From Ruminococcus sp. CAG:382 (lineage in GTDB: Bacteria; Bacillota; Clostridia; Oscillospirales; CAG-382), in assembly GCA_000433115.1 (NCBI GenBank), contig FR892198.1, positions 1 through 7,977 on the forward strand: a stretch of DNA of 7,977 nucleotides. The letters run 5' to 3'. The notes under the pieces were generated by a model. It was not told where the DNA came from, did not search any database, and saw nothing but the letters and a program-made list of their open reading frames with translations. Positions 6,068-7,977 of this stretch are shown one piece after another. The first letter of the stretch is position 1; the number at the start of each line of letters is the position of its first letter. The translations under genes were made by a program, and so were the position numbers.

Positions 6068-7350
6068 CAGGCTTCTTCCCTTTTCTTTTTCTTGATGCGG
6101 GATATGACATAGGCAACAACGAGAAGAACGATTACGACACCGCATATGATATATATTGAGGATGTCGAACTTTCTTCATCGCCCGATTCAATCTTGAGCT
6201 TATTCCACAGGTCATTTATAGATTTGTGCATATCAGCTGAAAAATCGTGGAAATAGTAATTCTTGAGATCAACGTCGGGATAAAGTGCATCCATGTCAGG
6301 ATAGAGTATGTCGAATGCGTCGGGGTGAAGCTCGGAAAGAAATTCCTTATATTCTTCATTTTCGACAACACCGTTATTAGGGCAGGCATAGCAAATAGTT
6401 TCGGCATTCTGCAGTGCAACGTTTGGGTCGAGCAGGAAGTTTATATACAGCTCAGCCGCTTTCTTGTTGCCGCAGTTCTTTGGAATGCATATCGAGTCGA
6501 CGAATACATTTGTGCCTTCCTTCGGATAATAGAACGCAAGATCCTGATTGTTCTCATACATGCTCAGAAAGTCTCCTGCGTAATACGGAGCGATTGCAGC
6601 CGCACCGCTTTCCATCTTGTTGAAGACTTCGTCCATGACATAAGCCTTTACAAGCGACTTTTGCTCAAGCAGCTTGTCGTAAGCCTTCTGCCATTCGTTA
6701 AGATCGGTGGTGTTTACGTCAATTCCCTGATAAAACTGTGCGATTGCAAAGGCATCGCGGGGATTATTGAACATGAGAATATTCCCGGCATACTTTTGAT
6801 CCCAAAGCAAGCCCCAACTGTCAGGCGTACCTTCAACCATTTTGGTATTATAAATCACGCCGACCATGCCGAAGCTGTAGGGCACACTGTATTCGTTCGA
6901 GGGATCGAAATAAAGATCCCTATAAAGCGAATCAATGTACTTGTAATTCGGTATATTTGAAAAATCAAGCTTTTCAAGTCTGTTTTCCGCAACAAGGCGC
7001 TGTATCATATAGTCGGAAGGAATGATGATATCATATGAAGCACCGCCGCTGACTATTTTGGCATACATATCTTCGTTACTGGTGTAATTGGTGTAATTAA
7101 CCTTGATGCCGGTCAGCTTTGTGAATTCCTTATTCACGTTGACAGAACCTTCACTGCCGTCGGAAATATATTCGCCCCAGTTATACACATTAAGTGTTAT
7201 GCCGGCGAATTCCGAATAATCAATGGAAGCGGTTTCCGAACAGACTTCGAATTCATCATCGGTCGTATCAGCAGGTGAACAGCCCGACGTGAGGACGAGT
7301 GCGGCGGCGGTCATTGCCGCCATGAGAAAAGCGAGGATTTTTTTAGACAA
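6067..7350 (-). CDS. potD: PotD-type polyamine ABC transporter substrate-binding lipoprotein with C-terminal membrane helix
   Basis: This extracellular binding protein would deliver spermidine, putrescine or a related compound to the PotC-containing permease encoded upstream. The 427-aa product starts with a signal peptide ending at TSGC (Cys24). The mature protein opens with NVYNWGEYI (54-62), typical of PotD, followed by PYSFGMVGVIYN (157-168), WDQKYAGNI (183-191) and a C-terminal lobe with YPKEGT (275-280) and VDSICIP (284-290). Aligned by eye with E. coli PotD from memory, the polyamine-contacting D257 is kept as D285, but D168 appears as N196, E171 as D199, and W229/W255 as Y256/F283, so the exact ligand is uncertain. 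Unusually, the protein ends with a hydrophobic helix (399-416) and a basic tail, making it longer than the roughly 350 aa typical of PotD. The TTG start is supported by a well-spaced Shine-Dalgarno sequence. Confidence 0.9.
   Translation of the reverse strand: MSKKILAFLMAAMTAAALVLTSGCSPADTTDDEFEVCSETASIDYSEFAGITLNVYNWGEYISDGSEGSVNVNKEFTKLTGIKVNYTNYTSNEDMYAKIVSGGASYDIIIPSDYMIQRLVAENRLEKLDFSNIPNYKYIDSLYRDLYFDPSNEYSVPYSFGMVGVIYNTKMVEGTPDSWGLLWDQKYAGNILMFNNPRDAFAIAQFYQGIDVNTTDLNEWQKAYDKLLEQKSLVKAYVMDEVFNKMESGAAAIAPYYAGDFLSMYENNQDLAFYYPKEGTNVFVDSICIPKNCGNKKAAELYINFLLDPNVALQNAETICYACPNNGVVENEEYKEFLSELHPDAFDILYPDMDALYPDVDLKNYYFHDFSADMHKSINDLWNKLKIESGDEESSTSSIYIICGVVIVLLVVAYVISRIKKKKREEA
6075..6080 (-). 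promoter_or_regulatory. GGGAAG ribosome binding site for the GHL10 lipoprotein gene
   Basis: GGGAAG lies within the last codons of potD, 7 bases before the ATG at 6067. It supports that start and, with the TGATG overlap, translational coupling of the two genes. Confidence 0.55.
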
Positions 7351-7358
7351 CTTTCTAT

Positions 7359-7366
7359 CTCCCTTT
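7359..7366 (-). promoter_or_regulatory. AAAGGGAG ribosome binding site before the potD TTG start
   Basis: AAAGGGAG lies 8 bases upstream of the TTG at 7350. Together with the signal peptide beginning MSKK, it decides for this TTG as the start. Confidence 0.75.
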
Positions 7367-7372
7367 GTATTA

Positions 7373-7401
7373 GCATTACCGCTGAGATTTTTTTAATGCG
7401 G
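7373..7401 (-). other. potC-potD intergenic inverted repeats
   Basis: GCATTA (7373-7378) can pair with TAATGC (7394-7399), and CCGC (7379-7382) can pair with GCGG (7398-7401). The two pairings share bases and cross each other, so they are alternative or pseudoknot-like. The 57-bp gap shows no convincing promoter or terminator, so potC and potD are probably cotranscribed. Confidence 0.3.
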
Positions 7402-7407
7402 CTGCCT

Positions 7408-7977
7408 TTATATTTTCTTACCGTTCTTACGCTCTTCACGCGAAGAAGCAAAATTGCGGACAAGAAGCAAAATGAGTATAACGACGAATATGATCGAACA
7501 AAGAGCGTTCATATCCGGCGTAACGCGTTTTTTGGTCTGCGCGTATATGTAAATGGGCAGCGTCTGGAAACTGTTACCCGCCGCGAAATAGCTTATTACG
7601 AAATCGTCGAGCGACAATGTGAACGCCATGAGCATTCCGGTTGCGATTCCGGGGATGATTTCATGTATTTCAACCTTAAAAAATGCCTGAACCGGGGTAC
7701 ATCCAAGATCCATCGCCGCTTCCGGCAGACTTCTGTTCATCTGCTTGAGGCGCGGCAATACGTTGAGAATAACATACGGGATATTGAATGTCACGTGTGC
7801 GATAAGCAAAGTCCAGAAGCCGAGAATCCCATGGTGCATCAGTGTGCCGACAAATGCAAAAAGAAGCATTAGCGAGACGCCGGTGACAATATCGGGGTTC
7901 ATCATGGGGATGTTTGTAACATTCATGACGAGTGACTTGATGTGGCGGCTTTTCAGCGAATGTATGCCGACTGCCGC
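7408..7977 (-). CDS. potC: PotC-type polyamine ABC transporter permease, 5' truncated by the window edge
   Basis: This is an integral membrane permease subunit of a spermidine/putrescine-type importer. The frame stays open to the window edge, giving 189 C-terminal residues; PotC is usually about 260-270 aa, so roughly 70-80 residues, including the first transmembrane helix, are missing. Visible landmarks are IPMMNPDIVTGVSLMLLF, the ABC-permease coupling motif LPEAAMDLG (the loop that docks on the ATPase), TLSLDDFVISYF and TLPIYIYAQ, all typical of PotC. About four hydrophobic segments are visible, ending with a strongly hydrophobic helix and a basic cytoplasmic tail. The ATG at 7924-7926 is internal, because homology to PotC continues upstream of it. 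The gene is followed after 57 bp by potD. PotA and PotB would be expected upstream, outside the window. Confidence 0.93.
   Translation of the reverse strand, partial: AAVGIHSLKSRHIKSLVMNVTNIPMMNPDIVTGVSLMLLFAFVGTLMHHGILGFWTLLIAHVTFNIPYVILNVLPRLKQMNRSLPEAAMDLGCTPVQAFFKVEIHEIIPGIATGMLMAFTLSLDDFVISYFAAGNSFQTLPIYIYAQTKKRVTPDMNALCSIIFVVILILLLVRNFASSREERKNGKKI

Noticed and set aside
6068..6145. A 26-residue upstream extension of the GHL10 lipoprotein reading frame.
   Set aside because: It would put a Cys/Arg-rich segment before the signal peptide and overlap potD heavily; the ATG at 6067 gives a normal lipoprotein start.
6247..6960. A 237-codon open frame on the + strand opposite potD.
   Set aside because: It is the antisense shadow of potD, which has a signal peptide, ribosome binding site and clear family motifs; the + strand product shows no recognisable motif.
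7081..7098. A 9-bp direct tandem repeat within potD.
   Set aside because: It encodes a doubled Asn-Tyr-Thr in the N-terminal lobe; only two copies and in frame, so most likely a minor local duplication.
7396..7872. A 158-codon open frame on the + strand opposite potC.
   Set aside because: Its product is Arg/Cys-rich with no recognisable motif, while the - strand encodes a convincing PotC permease.

Overview
The window looks like chromosomal DNA of a Gram-positive anaerobe of the class Clostridia (Bacillota), perhaps an uncultured Oscillospiraceae/Ruminococcaceae-type gut lineage. This is inferred from three things: the cwlD-type amidase next to radA, a DUF6873-like protein of the clostridial type, and lipoprotein signal peptides with GGAGG-like ribosome binding sites and some TTG starts. 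I see no phage, transposon, CRISPR, rRNA or tRNA signal.

The window holds two converging gene clusters. On the + strand (1-2571) are the 3' part of a CwlD-like N-acetylmuramoyl-L-alanine amidase, radA (DNA repair and recombination ATPase), and a 212-aa protein resembling the DUF6873/GME-fold family. The amidase and radA overlap by 20 bp. Only 13 bp separate radA from the third gene, and that junction is a 7-bp tandem repeat carrying successive overlapping stop and start codons. A perfect 10-bp hairpin lies in the 133-bp convergent gap (2572-2704).

On the - strand (read from 7977 down to 2705) are the 3' part of a PotC-type polyamine permease, a PotD-type substrate-binding lipoprotein, and a 1120-aa lipoprotein with a GHL10/DUF187 glycosidase-like domain. 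potC and potD are 57 bp apart. potD and the glycosidase-like gene overlap as TGATG, so their translation is probably coupled. Both proteins are predicted to sit on the outer face of the membrane. The rest of the transporter (usually PotA and PotB) and the promoters of both clusters probably lie outside the window.

Most of the window is ordinary housekeeping DNA. The less usual parts are the coupling of a polyamine-type binding protein to a large glycosidase-like lipoprotein, the C-terminal membrane helix on that binding protein, the five degenerate modules in the large lipoprotein, the repeat at the radA junction, and a strong hairpin inside the 5' coding region of the large lipoprotein gene. 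I found no clear previously undescribed system; the potD/GHL10 pair is the best candidate.
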